Shown in pieces: positions 1 to 12,732 of a stretch of 64,000 bases of DNA. Source of the stretch: Epiperipatus broadwayi (lineage: Eukaryota > Onychophora > Udeonychophora > Euonychophora > Peripatidae); NCBI GenBank assembly GCA_028023455.1, contig JAQFVV010012423.1, forward strand, positions 6,056,269 to 6,120,268. Reading direction: 5' to 3'. A model generated the notes under the pieces. That model did no database searches. It was not told the origin of the DNA and worked only from the letters and a program-made list of their open reading frames with translations. The position numbers and the translations under genes are program-made. Position 1 is the first letter of the stretch; each line of letters opens with the position of its first letter.

Positions 1-97
1 TTGATCCATTGTTTCAACTTAAATATCTTTTCTATTGAATTCAAACCCCGTACATTAAAAGATTATTATTATTATTATTATTATTATAATAATTATA

Positions 98-118
98 ATT
101 CAATTCAATTCAATTCAT
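98..118 (-). repeat. (CAATT)n simple-repeat tail of LINE
   Basis: About four CAATT units lie just past the 3' untranslated part of the minus-strand LINE that ends its coding frame at 219. An ATT-rich run follows at 61-97. The position fits a short simple-repeat 3' tail left by target-primed reverse transcription. A chance microsatellite is the alternative. Confidence 0.4.
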
Positions 119-1924
119 TTACCGTACAAAACTACAGCATTAAGCCAATTACAGAATTGCACTATAATAACTATACAATAATATACATAAATGAGTAAAA
201 ATGATGAAAATAATATAATTATATGCCATACTTTTTTATAAGATAAGTAACAAATTTTTTAAAGTCTAAAGAAAAAATATTTTCATTAATAAAATCATGA
301 TTATAGGTATTAGGCAAACGAAACAAAGGTGAAAATTTTAATATGTTAGAGTGACAAACCTTAATATAAAATAAAGTAAATGTACGTGTTTTATGTAAAC
401 AATTATTAAAAGCAATATTTGAAATTTTGTTAGTTAATATAATTTTTTGATTCACAAGGTTATATAAAATTTTAAGATCTCTCATTTTTCTTCTAATGGA
501 TAAGGATAGATAATGGTCTTTTAATTTAATGTACTTAGAAAATTTGTCATAAACCAACTGAATTTTAATAATATCTCGTTTGGAACTGGGATTCCAAACA
601 ACAGATCCATATTCTAAAATTGGCAAAACCAAAGAGAGAAATAATTTATATTTTGTAAAACTACTAAATTGTCTACCATGCCTTAAAATTGCACCCATAA
701 TTTTAAAAGCCTTATTTATTACATTTTCAATATGATGAAATGATCCATTGCTTGCAAAAATAATTCCAAGGTCTTTCTGAATATCAACAAATTTTATATT
801 ATGATCTTCAATATAATAAGGACAAATTATCATTTCAGATTTTTTGAAATAAGAAACTGTTGAACACTTATCCATATTAATATCCATTTTATTATCTCTA
901 CACCATTTCACAAAATTATTGATATCTTTTTGTAATAATATGCAATCATTAATTGAGTTTATATTTCTAAAAATTTTACAATCATCTGCATAACATAAAA
1001 TATGCGAAAATTCTAAATTCTCTCCCAAATAATCAATATAAACATTAAACAATAATGGTGCAAGGATACTGCCCTGAGGTACTCCTATATTACAATAATA
1101 TGGATTAAAAGAATTATTCTTAAACTTTACATAAGCTGTTCTCTTCTTAATAAAAGATTCAAACCATGCAACCAAATTATAGGAAAAACCTAATTTATAC
1201 ATTTTGAAAAGCAACCTGGAATGATCCACTTTATCAAATGCCTTGGATAAATCAAAATAAAAACATCTAAACGACATTGATTCTCAAAGGCATTAGCAAT
1301 GTGATCAATTATTGTTAAAAGATTAGTTTCAGTTGATCTTCCAGGTAAAAAACCATGTTGCTCAGGAACCAAAATCTTATTTATGTCATTAACAATTTTT
1401 TTATAAACACATCTTTCAAATATGCTTGCAACTGTATGAAGCACAGAAATTGGTCTATAATTATTAACATTATCTTTTGAACCATTTTTAAAAATAGGTA
1501 TAACTTTGGCAAGTTTTAGAGAGTTAGGAAAAATACAATTTTTAATGGAACAATTAGAAATATAACATAAAGGAGCAGCAATATATTCTACACAACCTTT
1601 ATAAATGAAAGAAGGTATATTGTCATAACCTATACTTGAATGTGTTTTGAGTTCTTTGACAGCTGATATAAAATCATTACTGTTGAAACAATCGATAGAA
1701 ATGCTATCATTAAAACATCCCTTGATCAAATTAAACCCAGACAGTTGAGAATTACCAAATAATTCAGAAAAGTGAACTGAAAAGTCATCAGCACATAAAG
1801 ATGAATTATTATCCATTTGAGATTTTCTTTTGGTAATGCTAGAAGTTTTAATAAAAGACCAAAATTCTTTAGGATTATCTGACAAATTGAGCTCCATATT
1901 TTTAATAATAAAAAATAATAACAA
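118..1924 (-). pseudogene. 5'-truncated non-LTR retrotransposon reverse transcriptase (Jockey/CR1-like)
   Basis: This minus-strand LINE remnant encodes a reverse transcriptase that would copy its own RNA at a nicked target. The upstream frame (1924 to ~1190) carries a pre-RT stretch with PKEFWSF, then NNYRPISVLHT and QHGFLPGRSTETNLL. The downstream frame (1277 to 219) carries FDLSKAFDKVDH, the block GVPQGSILAPLLFNVYI, and the catalytic YADD (CYADDCKIF). It then runs through the thumb region to a stop at 219. The two frames overlap at 1190-1277 and are joined by one frameshift in an A-rich run near 1260, so the copy is dead. The apurinic endonuclease and any ORF1 are missing; sequence upstream of ~1924 becomes poly(A). 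The clade is judged from motif style only; Jockey versus CR1/Rex is open. Confidence 0.88.
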
Positions 1925-1987
1925 ATTAAAATATTTTCAAATTTTTCAAATTTCCATAATTCTTTTTTAAAAATTATAAAGAAAAAA

Positions 1988-1997
<10 letters not shown>

Positions 1998-2031
<34 letters not shown>

Positions 2032-2057
2032 AATAAAAAAAAAAAAAAAAAAAAAAA
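1998..2057. repeat. A-homopolymer tract
   Basis: Two long A runs are broken only by a CAAT. They lie beside the truncated 5' end of the LINE. This could be an old poly(A) insertion scar or simple expansion. Nothing coding is present. Confidence 0.85.
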
Positions 2058-2517
2058 TTATTTAATTAAAAATTTGAAACTAAATCTTTTATTAGTAAAG
2101 ATTCTTAAATATATTGTGATGTGTGTAGGATGAAAAAAATTTTATATAATTGTATTGAAAAAGTAAGAAATATGGTATATAAAAAATAAAATAATAGATT
2201 TAAAATTAAAAATAATAAAATTAGAATTTCTATATGATTCTGGAAATTTTATGAACAACAAAAACCAACATATAGAAAAATTGAAAAAAAAAAAAAATAT
2301 ATTATGTATTTTGAATTTTAAAATAATTTTATAAATATATAGAAAGAAAATAAATTAGTTAAATGAAAATTAAAAATATATTGATTTATATTTATAAATT
2401 GCAATAAATATTTATAAAGTGTTGAAAAATTAAAAATTAAACATCTAATTAAAAAAATTTTAGAAAAGTATAAATAGTAATTATAAGAAAATTAAATTGA
2501 TAAAAAAATTTTAAAAA
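2058..2517. other. AT-rich spacer, nothing recognised
   Basis: Very A-rich sequence between the homopolymer and the AAT array. I see no coding frame, tRNA-like box or repeat end in it. Confidence 0.6.
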
Positions 2518-2697
<180 letters not shown>

Positions 2698-2699
2698 TT

Positions 2700-3060
2700 T
2701 ACCATTAAGGCTTTGGCTATCTGGAGGCTATTAATATATGGTAGGTCTGAATTTGGTTCAATCCCATATAATTATTTAAGTGAGATAGCTGCAGTAAAAG
2801 ACATTTTCATGTCTGAAAACATCAGAGTTTCTATTTAAATATTATGTATGAAATAAGTGCTGGGTTTTGAGTTGATATTTTAGATCTAGTGTCTGAATAT
2901 TCTAGCTCTTCACTGAGGTGAGCCATAAGCTCGAAACCAATTGGTCTGGAGATAGGAATGTTCTAGATAGAGATTTTAAATATTTTCTCTTAATGCACTT
3001 ATCAATTAAGAGCTTGTTTGAGCTATTGGTATGCTCCCTGTATTACATTATTATATATTG
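2700..3060 (+). mobile_element. PLE-type terminal repeat (pLTR) fragment
   Basis: This segment matches, in order, the repeat copies at 13800-14160 (plus) and 12110-12560 (minus). Shared landmarks are GGCTATTAATATATGG near 2730, a 'gaccCATATA'-type block near 2760, the hammerhead-like core at 2907-2952, the TTTTCTCTTA run, and the end GCTTGTTTGAGCTATTGG near 3012. It has no coding capacity. PLEs carry such pLTRs at their ends, and a PLE coding remnant adjoins the 12-14 kb copies. Confidence 0.6.
2901..2965 (+). ncRNA. decayed type I hammerhead ribozyme fold
   Basis: UCUUCA (2907-2912) pairs with UGGAGA (2947-2952) as stem I. GAGC/GCUC (2920-2923, 2929-2932) closes a CAUAA loop as stem II. GAAAC follows at 2933-2937, and ACCA/UGGU forms stem III ahead of the presumed cleavage C at 2946. 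The conserved CUGAUGA box reads CUGAGGU here, so the invariant A9 is lost and activity is unlikely. The fold is kept while the core is not, as expected for an old PLE copy. Confidence 0.5.
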
Positions 3061-4770
3061 CGATATTTGTTATTTTTTATAGTTTATAAATTGTTAAATA
3101 AAAAGAACAATTCAAGGTCAAATATTTAATAAAAATATGTGTGTTTTAAATAAATGTAGGATTTTTAAATGAGTCATTTATTTATTAAAATTAAAGATAT
3201 TTTTGTTTAAATTATTGCAGAATGATTAACAATGCTTTATTAAAATTAAAAGAAAGAAATCACATGATGAAAAAAAACAGTATTTAAAAATCTAGACTGC
3301 ATTGTTTATGTTACTATAGAGACAGAAACAATTTTCTTTCCCTAAAACAATTTTGGATTTTAATCTTATCTCATCTTATAAATAAGTTTTGGACTAGTAA
3401 TAAACAGAATGGATTGGAGTAGAAAGATCGAAAGTGAAAGAGCATTTAATGTCCATGATTGCAAAATGGAATGATTAATAACAAAATGCTATGCTGACTG
3501 CCTTTGAATTTAAGTCTGCAAAATTTACTTATATTGCAATATTGACAAAGAAAAATAATTGGTAGCATCTATGTGTGTTAGCATGAAGATGCCAAAGACA
3601 AAAAATATTACAAGATAAAAAAACACAATTGAAGTTTTATATATGCTCAAAAAATTGCTTATCAACTGTCAAAACAATTATTTACAAATGTTTATAAAAA
3701 TCTTTCACCTATCTGTCATTCAATATCTTAATTAATAATCAAGTAAAGTAAAAGGTCAATTAGAACATAATATTATTTGCATAATTTAATTTAAAATCAT
3801 AAATGACTTTATAAAAGTATTATTTGACTATTCTATATTTTATAATAATAATAATAGAATTCATCCTATTTTTTATATGTATGAAAGGAATTTATAGTTA
3901 ACCCTTTTTTGATTATATGTATTGATAATTTGAATCATAAAATATCTCACATTTAATTATATTATAGTGAGGGTGAACTATAAATGAATTATAAATGCAT
4001 GTTATAGCATGTTAATTGCTGTTATAAATTATTATTTGGTGCTAATCATGACATATAAATTAATGTTTATTTTAATAAATTTATGTTTTTGTTATTAATA
4101 TAGATGTTTTAATTTTACTGCTGCATAAACTGTTATACAACCATTTTATCTTATAGTATATTCTAAATGATATTTCGCTGTCCAGAAAAAAAATTGTATA
4201 ATAAATTTTGTTTTCTTTGCCAATCAAGAGCATGCATATGGATTCATTGCCATTCTCTATAAATTTATGAGTCCATTGTAAATATAAATTTAAACTGCCA
4301 AAGAGCCACTTGTGAATGAAAATATTTATTTATCTACTTTAATTATATATTTGAACTTTCTAAGTGTAACATTTGTGTTGTATATTTAGATTGTCCAAGT
4401 ATTTAGTGTATAAGTAGAAAAAAAAACACTTGGTTCATAATAATTAAATTTACTATAGGTAATTGCCCAAATATAAATGCATTTAGTTTGCAGGCCATCT
4501 ATCATTGCTCAGTTATAATATTTTCAGTACATTTGATGTTACTTAATCCGAGAGCATTTACTGATGCTCAGTTTCATTTATGATATTAGTTGTCCAATCT
4601 GATGAGCAGTATATAGTTTTATACTATGATTTATAAACTTTGGTTTGTCAAAAGAAATTTAAGAGATAATAACCAAATCAGAAAGCTATTAAAAACAGGT
4701 TAACTTATTTTTATATTTTCATTTTATATCTTATTCATTATTAGAATGTGGTCTTCCTTTATATTTGGCT
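3061..4770. other. AT-rich intergenic sequence, nothing recognised
   Basis: No coding frame of note, no tRNA-like boxes and no clear repeat partner elsewhere in the window. A short ATA-rich run sits near 3842. Confidence 0.5.
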
Positions 4771-4775
4771 CATCC

Positions 4776-4955
4776 AACAAGAGAATACCGGAAGAGTGAA
4801 GGAGAACAATGGCCCCAGTCTTGAACCATAGCAAGCTCTAAAGAGTGAACGCCTTGCAACCATGTAAAAAGAATACAGCTATGTATAGATAAACATGTTC
4901 AATTGTATCTAATAAATTTTAATTTATTTTAATAAAAAAAAAAAACAAGAGAATA
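4776..4955 (+). mobile_element. poly(A) retrocopy or SINE-like insertion with target-site duplication
   Basis: The direct repeat AACAAGAGAATA occurs at 4776-4787 and again at 4944-4955. Ten of its bases are unambiguous; the leading AA could belong to the poly(A). Between them are ~150 nt that start in non-AT-rich sequence (4788-4860), become AT-rich, and end in a TAATAAA-rich stretch plus ~13 A (4933-4945). This is the signature of poly(A)-primed retrotransposition of a short RNA. The source RNA is not recognised. An alternative is a terminal exon reading ~26 codons to a TGA at 4825 after an AG at 4743; the flanking duplication argues against it. Confidence 0.65.
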
Positions 4956-5066
4956 TTATTATTCATGAAACAATGTTGCTGCATTAGCATTGTTCATAGA
5001 TTTTATTACCATTGTTGATAGGTTTTAGCATTAGAACAAATTAAGTTTTCTTTTACAATATATATC

Positions 5067-5229
5067 ATTACATTTAAATATCAGCCTTTGAGTTGAAAGA
5101 ATAACTGGATTCATTTTATTCTTTCATAAATACTATATCCCGTATTGGGAATTAAAGTATTCATTTATTATTAACACTCATAAAAAGCGCATGCACAATT
5201 AGCTTGAAAGGCTGATATTTAAATGTAAT
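5067..5229. mobile_element. MITE-like element with 23-bp terminal inverted repeats
   Basis: ATTACATTTAAATATCAGCC plus TTT at 5067-5089 is exactly the reverse complement of 5207-5229, with ~117 bp between them. There is no coding capacity. The transposon superfamily cannot be assigned, because the flanks do not give a clean target duplication by eye. Confidence 0.65.
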
Positions 5230-6090
5230 ATAATTGTAAACATAGCGCTATATAAAAAGTAAATGCTTATTTAAATATATATCATTAAAATAAATAAACA
5301 TTTAGATAATCCCAATATCAATAACAATCAACAATCTATATAGATCCATTAACACTTTATTTGTAATAAGCAATAAAAATATACTTACCACTGTTAGTAA
5401 TTTTAAGTTAATAATATATTTTAAATATTACTAACTGTTGTCATAATATAAAATAAATGATCAAAGTTTGACAAGTTTGAAGGTATATTTAATATTTCAA
5501 TAATGGTTAGTAACACTCAAAATATATTAGACATTAAAGTTAAAAAAAAAAAAGATTTTTTTTTACATAAAATACTTGTATAATGGAACAGTCAATCTAG
5601 GACCTTCTTGAAAATGTGACATCTCTGCATTTATAATACAGTTTTAGAAAAGATCATAGCAAATCAATTATAGATATACATATATTAGATAATCTTAGAG
5701 TTATTATATATATACACACACATACACATGTGTAATAAAATATTAAACATCGATATTTATATATAAAAGATTATATAACTGATGAAATGTTCTTGGTATA
5801 AATTTTAATTCATAGAGAAATAAAAATTATTTTTGCACAAACTTCAATAATTGTAAATTTATTTTATACAATAAGCAGTTAAATTTTACTTCATAGACAC
5901 AAACAGTTTAGGCAGGATTTACTCTACTTTAATTGATTTGACCAATAATTGCTTTCAATTTCTTTACCTGTAAGAGCAAAAAAAAAAAAATATTAACTAT
6001 TATAAAAATAAAATTTAAATGTGATCATTTTATTGATTTATAAATATAGCAGGAAAACGTGTAAATTATTAAGCATAAAAATTTATATAT
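5230..6090. other. AT-rich spacer with a short (TA)/(CA) run
   Basis: Nothing coding is recognised. A TATATA/CACACA microsatellite lies near 5705-5735. The last bases (6091-6094, ATAT) are the target duplication of the next element. Confidence 0.5.
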
Positions 6091-6094
6091 ATAT

Positions 6095-8278
6095 TGTAAC
6101 GATCCAGAGAAGTGCTACTTAACGTAATCTACACTATGAGGGCGCCATCTAGGCATTTGAACCTAGAAAAAATTATAAAGTAAGCAGATATGTAAGTCAA
6201 AAAAAAAATATTTTTTTTATATCTTTTGATATCCGGTCGTTAGCCCATTGTCACTAGCTCAGTGGAACAGTAGAGATTTTATTTTAAATTCTTATCTAAG
6301 AATAATTTTTAAAAAAGAATAAAATAAGCCACTGCCAGTAAATATACACACAAACATTTATTTACACACATATATATTTAAAATTATTTTAGTATCAGTT
6401 TACATTTAAAATTTAACTTACATTTTTAACTTTGATTTTAATTTGCATTTTAATTTTTATAAATTTACATTTTAATTTTTATGCTATTATAAGTTCGCAC
6501 AGATGGATTTATAAAAGTTTGTTTTATAAATGTTGAGTATAGATCGGTTACATAGATTACACAGTCAAAAACATTCCAAAGTAAACATAAATGATCAAAA
6601 TATAAAGTCATTGATGGAAATGCAGAGGGAAATTTATAAGAAACCCAATGGCATTCATCGTAAGATGCCGCAAGCCACCAATAACTTAAAAGACATCTGA
6701 CATAAATACATCTTAGATACTCACCATAAGGTATCAGTATTTACCGAATGTCTAGTATATTTTGATGAAATATGAAAACCAAAAACATAATTAACCGGTA
6801 ACGAACCCATGCCAGCATCTATACCCAACTTAAATTTAATGCATTTTTATTTAGAGTGTCAAGTATGAATAGACTACATAGATTTGCATTTGAAAAGAAA
6901 ATATTCTATCCTTGTTTAACCCTAGGAGAAAATTTTGCAGTCAAACCAAACTTCAATCCATCTGATATATCGATGTGTTCAATGTAATAGAATACGGCAG
7001 CACAATTTGGTTAAGAGAAGAAACTGCTTTTCGTCAGATAGAAATATTACATCTATCTGATGATAAGAGCAATAAAAAAACTCCATAGGAAGGAACTGCG
7101 GTCTCTGTCTTATAATTCCTCCCATAGGCAAAACGAGTATGTGCGGCGTATAATAGCGATTCTGCCCGTAGCGAATCTCATACTACATTACTGATTACAC
7201 CAGTATATCCAATCCATTGACCTAATTCAACTATGAAACAAATAACCTAAGATTACCTTTCCCTAATATAACTTTACAAATCTATATAGCCATTCACGCC
7301 CGACTTAAGTTTAACATTTATATCATTTTAAATTTAATTTATCGCAAAACAAAAATCATAAATAAAACTTAAAGAACAAAAAATAAATAAATGGAAATGA
7401 TTTTACAAAAAAAAAATACATCAAATAAAATTATAACTAATTAATAAATTAAGTTGTTCAGATAGGATTCTATTTCTTATAAATTAAATAACGAGAAAGT
7501 TTATATTTTAAAGTTCTTAGTGTTTTCAAATTAATATTCATTTAAGTTCATAAGATTTTATAAAGTTCTTACGGTTTTAACAAGTCTGTAGTTTTTAATT
7601 TCTTGCAGTTGATTGCCATTTGGAGCCAGCATTAATTCCCTCGATGTCCTATGGTCCTCAATCTAGGAAAATGTCATTTCCCTTTCAATTTTTTAATGAG
7701 ATTGAAGGGATTAAAGAGTGCATCTTTTCAATCCCTTCTCCTTCACTCTGCACTAAAACATATCTGTCATCTCTTAATAATAACTAACTAATAATTTTCA
7801 AACTTTTCCTTTTATATTAATTTTAAGGATTCAATTGACATTATGTCATCGATGATGATAATCCTTCCGTTGAGGTCCGATTTCCCCGATGGATTTCTTT
7901 CATTGGCCATTCTGTTCCTATTGTTTTTCCTCTCCTATCTGACCATTGCTTATATATTTGAAATGCCCAAGGGCTAGCTTACTAATTAAAATAATCATTT
8001 CCATTTTACAAAAGATTAATTAATTTGTTTTCAAACTTAAACATATATTTTTATCTGTAAATCTTTTCTGAAAATTTAGTTTTAAAATACTTTTTCTTTA
8101 ATAAAGTTTTATTTTAATAATTATTTATCTGTGCAATTTTATATATATGCGAGTTTAAGATGATTTTTTAATTTTCAATTTTTAATTCTTAAAAAAGAAG
8201 TTTTTATTGGTGAACTTTTATTTTTTTCATGTTTACTACTAATAAAAAAAAAATGTAACGGTGTATGTGCCCGTTACA
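6095..8278 (-). mobile_element. LTR-like element, copy A (~2.2 kb, ATAT target duplication)
   Basis: The element begins TGTAAC at 6095 and ends GTTACA at 8278, with ATAT directly on both sides (6091-6094, 8279-8282). TG..CA ends and a 4-bp duplication are LTR hallmarks. It is homologous in reverse orientation to 18757-20795 across most of its length. Examples are the ...GGCGCCATCTAG... block at 6141, the CACTGCCAG block at 6331, and the block with CGCCCGACTTAA at 7297. Read on the minus strand, it starts with a hairpin (TGTAACGG/CCGTTACA, 8254-8278) and has a TATATAAG box near 7957. No internal protease/RT region follows, so it looks like a solo LTR. A patch at 6900-7200 is less AT-rich than the rest but has no recognised product. 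Confidence 0.65.
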
Positions 8279-8282
8279 ATAT

Positions 8283-10814
8283 AAAATTTCATTAATAGTC
8301 ATTTCAATTGAAATAGTACCAAAAGTTTATAACATCATATTAAAATATTGTGATACTAATACAAACATATTTTTCATTTGAGTCACAACCAATATTAATC
8401 TAAGTATTCTTGTACATGAATTACTTGCTTTTTCTTTTATTATATATAAAATTGATTGTTATTATTTTGAATCAATTATAATAAATTATTTTTAAATTTT
8501 GATTAAAAATTGTACTGCTATATATATATAAAAATTGTTAATTCTAATATTTTAGGTTTACATTAAATATAATAAATACTTTTAATTTTTGGATTTAGAG
8601 AGGGAAAATTTAGTCAATCATCAGAAATATAAAATTTATAAAAATAAAATTTGCTTAACTGGTTTAAAATGACTCTAATTAACCATCCAATATTCTTAGT
8701 TACAGAATAAACCAATAATAAAAATATGCTTCAATTCTCTGAGTAGGGTCCTCTTTTTCACTGTTCCTTTAAAACAGCTGATAGAAAGTCTTTTATACAG
8801 CAATTGGCTACTTTAAGGGCTAATGTCTACTATTTGAAAAATCATGATGCATCTATTGGCCTGATTATGGCTTGAAACTTAAATACAATTTAGACCTATC
8901 AAATTTTTTCATATAGATAAGGATGTCCAAGAATGTTTTTATTTTTTTAGATAGTCAAATTATAGCTAACCTACCTTACTATTAATAAATGTAGAACAAG
9001 AAATGAAGAAGTGGCTGAGGAACACAGGAAACTAGAATGCAAACAAGCATAAAACAGACAATGAGAATTTTTTTATAAAACTCAATAAAATTAATATTTA
9101 AGGATAATCTACTTTTTGCAATTGTTTTTAAATGTGAACATAAGATAGCAAACCTATTTTCATATTAACCAAAACATTTGTCTTAACAATTCAATGTAAG
9201 AAAGCAAATAACAATTATATGCAAACAGTGCTTAGGGTACATGAGAAAGATGTAATAAATGTATCAGCATAACATATAGAGAGACAAGCTGTTTGATAAT
9301 TCCTAACAAGTAATGATTGTTTGTTAAATGCATGCATAGTGAGCGAGGTTGGTCCGATTTTCTATGATGGAGAATAGTTGCTATATGGTGGAGTTGAGAA
9401 TAGGGATACACTGATAAAAAAAAATTAAAAACATTTAAATATATGTTTCTTTATAAAATAAATAATAATACAGCTAAAGATTTCGAATTTCAACCTCATT
9501 TTATCTTTTCATCACATCTGTGGAATATTAACTTAGTAGATAATCTTAACTAGAAATGATATTTTACTCTACAGATGACACTGTGTGAGTTTTAGGTGAT
9601 TGGAGCATATTTTATATTTGAAATTTTTCATGATTTTTATAAATTAGTTTCAATTTTTGAATAATTTGTGTGTCTTAATTACATAAAGAATAAATTGAAA
9701 TAAGACATTTTCTAGCAGTAAATTTACTCAGTGATTTACTACTTAGTCGCTATTCTCTTGCTAATTATCTTAATCGGATTGTAATTGTCAACTTCCACGT
9801 ATCTCCTTCATCATTTTAACAATGTATTCATATTTTTTACTTTTAATAAGTTGCATTTTAAAACAAATTTTACATTTTTTAATTGAATTTTATGTACATT
9901 AAAGTTTAATTATGAACTTCAATAAATATTTAATAACAGCTTCTAAACCAGTTTTTGTTCTTCATAGAAAATAAAAATCAATAATGATAGTAAATATCTA
10001 TCTTTCTTTACTAAATAAAATTAACTAAACATATCCGAAAGCTATTTTGTAAACTACTAGAATTCAATCATCTCATAAATAACAATGTTAAATGTTTGTT
10101 TATTTATGATAAAAATTTGTAAATGTATAATATTACTTCTACAATCTTAACTATCTGGAAAATGTACCAAATGAATCTTTTTACTTAAAGATGCACGCAC
10201 ATTCAAAACAATATATATATTATATCTTCACAACACGTGAGTATTACGCACACTACAAAAACATTTGCATATATAAAACAAAAACGCGCACATAAATAAG
10301 ATCGAAAAACCTATGGTATATGGTCATTTATTAAAAATATGAGATTTGGAATATAATCACACAATGTTTCCAGTATATAAATGAGATCAATTAAATATTT
10401 TTCAACTGTCATCGTAAATGAAATCTTGGATTTATGAATAAGTTTTATAACATACATGTTTTATTTAAATAACACAATATTAATTTAAAAGAATGATTAT
10501 CAATACATAGATTTTATAATAAATGGATTCGTATTCAGTTATTTTCATATAAATAATCGCCATGTGTGAAGTCTTCCGACATGCAAAACTTTCTATGAAC
10601 TTCTCACCAATAAAATCAGTTGATTCTTTATATATATATACAAATATATACAATAAAAAGTTAATAAACATTCTTTTGAATGGATTATCCAAAGCCAAAG
10701 ACATATCTATCTATAGAAAAACATAAAGAAGAACACAGTATTTTCCAAGATAATAAATTATTGTGATGAGAAAAATAAAAATAGTCATATATCTATTTAT
10801 TAACTAATAATATA
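8283..10814. other. AT-rich intergenic sequence, nothing recognised
   Basis: No conserved coding motif, RNA gene or paired repeat was found. Short open frames on either strand (for example 10480-10704 minus) have AT-rich codon use and no recognisable domain. Confidence 0.45.
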
Positions 10815-10950
10815 ATAGTACTGGTTCTGCACAAAATACATATATTGAGTATCATAAATCTTTTTGGCATTGTGTGGTCATGTGTATTGTTGTTGCTTGA
10901 GATGTATGGAAGACGAATAGATTAAAAAATCATGAGTTCAAACCCCTCTA
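10815..10950 (+). mobile_element. tRNA-derived SINE copy
   Basis: This copy shares ordered landmarks with the SINEs at 45809-45914 (plus) and 50716-50855 (minus): CTGGTTC, AAATACATATATTGAG, then a tRNA-like part. The B box reads GAGTTCAAACCCC (10934-10946) and an A-box-like TTGAGATGTATGG lies about 35 nt upstream. The non-tRNA part precedes the tRNA-like part here. I see no target duplication. Confidence 0.5.
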
Positions 10951-12109
10951 ATTACATATATAAGAAACATTCAACATAAATAAATTACATACTGCCTTAG
11001 AAATATAAAAAGTGTAATAAGTAAATGGATTGTCTAACCTTAATGTGATTTTCCAAATCTTGAAAACAGAACATGCTTGTAATTCCAAAGTCATTAAGAT
11101 TAAAATTATTATAGCCGATATTAAGGAAACTCTTCTTCCATAAAAAGAAAGTTTAATTGTACTGGTAGATGGTTACAAGTTGTTTTTGTGAGATAGACCA
11201 GTAAGTAAATGAAGATTACATAGTATAAAATTCAGTATGAAATCAAACTAGCTCTGCTATTTATAAATTCTTAAATAATTACTGAAAGTTTAACAGTATT
11301 TAAAATTAACTTGTGAAACAAAATTTGTTCCTGTTTAATAATATCTGTGGGCCTATATTAGATTTAGTACTCATAAAATATTTATTTTTGTTGGATAGTA
11401 TGGTTGTACCAAAATTATTAAAACAACTTTTGTTTCATTTTATAGACATTAATATATGAGTTGATAGGCAGCCATAAACTGTAAAATATTATTAGGTGTA
11501 ATGATATTAGCTCTGTGAATTTTTGAACAATACATGGATTGACTATTAAACATAAAGTCTAGTCAGAACCAAAATTGTTATGAAAGAACTGGAATGCTTT
11601 TGAAATTAAAGTAATAACATTATATGACACAAACACTAATAAATAAAAACTGTTAGACAGATCGATGTTAGATTTTTTTAAGCAACTGTTACTACTGTTA
11701 ACATTCAAGCTGGTATTGATACTATGATATGATTTTTTTTAAGGAGAGTATTGTGAATATGAGTAAGATTTTTTTTAAGTTTATTGAAATTAATGCATTT
11801 TGAATTTTTGTCAATGAATATTTGTGAATTGACTTTAAAAATGCATATGGCATTTACTGCTTGCCAAAATAATAAAATAAATGTGGACCTTTATAAGCAA
11901 CATAGAAATTAAAGAAAAAAAGTTGTCAATTGATAAGATGACTTAAAAATTATTGGCATATTAAACTTACAAAGAGTTATCAATTTTATGATAATAGATA
12001 CTTTAAATTTTTTTAACGCATTGAACTTTTAGCATGTGTTTGTGAAAAATGATAACACAGACAGCTAGCATAATGTCAAAAAAATAATTCAATAAATTTC
12101 TAAAAAACT
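10951..12109. other. AT-rich intergenic sequence, nothing recognised
   Basis: No coding motifs, RNA genes or repeat partners were found. Confidence 0.45.
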
Positions 12110-12560
12110 ATGTATATATAAAACCAAGTCACACATCATGTGACCTATATGACTTGTATTTACTAATATGTAATAAATAGCATGCCAATATTTTTAAACA
12201 AGCTGGTTTTATTATCATTTTTTTATTTTTTTATTTTCTATGCTAAATGCTATAAGAGAAAGCATTCAAATGTTTATCGATGATTGTCACCAGCCCCATC
12301 TTGAGCTATGGCTTTTTTCAGTGAAGAGCTAGAACACCAGATTCAAAAATATTAACTCTAGCCAAGTATTTTTTTAACACTTACCTATTAAGAAGATCTG
12401 AAATTTCAAACATCTAATGTCTTCAAATTCAGCTCTCCAGCTAAAATAGCTATATGGGTCTGAACTAAATTTAGATACTCCATATATTGATAGCCTTAGC
12501 AATTTAATATAGCCAAAACATTAATAGCCAAAATTATAATGGTAATATAATAAGATCAGA
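12110..12560 (-). mobile_element. PLE terminal repeat (pLTR), minus orientation
   Basis: In reverse complement this matches the plus-strand copy at 13800-14160 and continues into the sequence at 13720-13790 (GCTTGTTTAGAGATATTGGC, then the CATGTGATG terminus). It has no coding capacity. It lies immediately downstream, in the minus sense, of the GIY-YIG remnant at 12733-13345, which is where a PLE 3' terminal repeat belongs. A degraded hammerhead-like segment lies at 12290-12345. Confidence 0.6.
12288..12345 (-). ncRNA. degenerate hammerhead-like segment in pLTR
   Basis: On the minus strand CUAGCUCUUCACUGA is followed by A-rich sequence and GCCAUAGCUC, matching the ribozyme region of the copies at 2907 and 14021. 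The catalytic GAUGA and GAAAC boxes are both altered, so only homology to a hammerhead is claimed. Confidence 0.35.
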
Positions 12561-12732
12561 TATTTTACGGTAATATCTCCACATTAAAATTCAATATATT
12601 TATATTATTCTATTTATTTCTATACTTAGCACTTTCAAAGGAACAATGCCTTTATTTTCAAAGCTATAGATAATAGTTATAATAACGATGTTTAATTTAT
12701 TTATTTAAACCAACAGATGCAAATTATTCAAA

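Noticed and set aside
4744-4825. Terminal coding exon (26 codons after an AG, ending TGA)
   Set aside because: The frame crosses the left boundary of a retrocopy defined by the flanking duplication, so continuity is probably chance. It is kept as an alternative in the feature entry.
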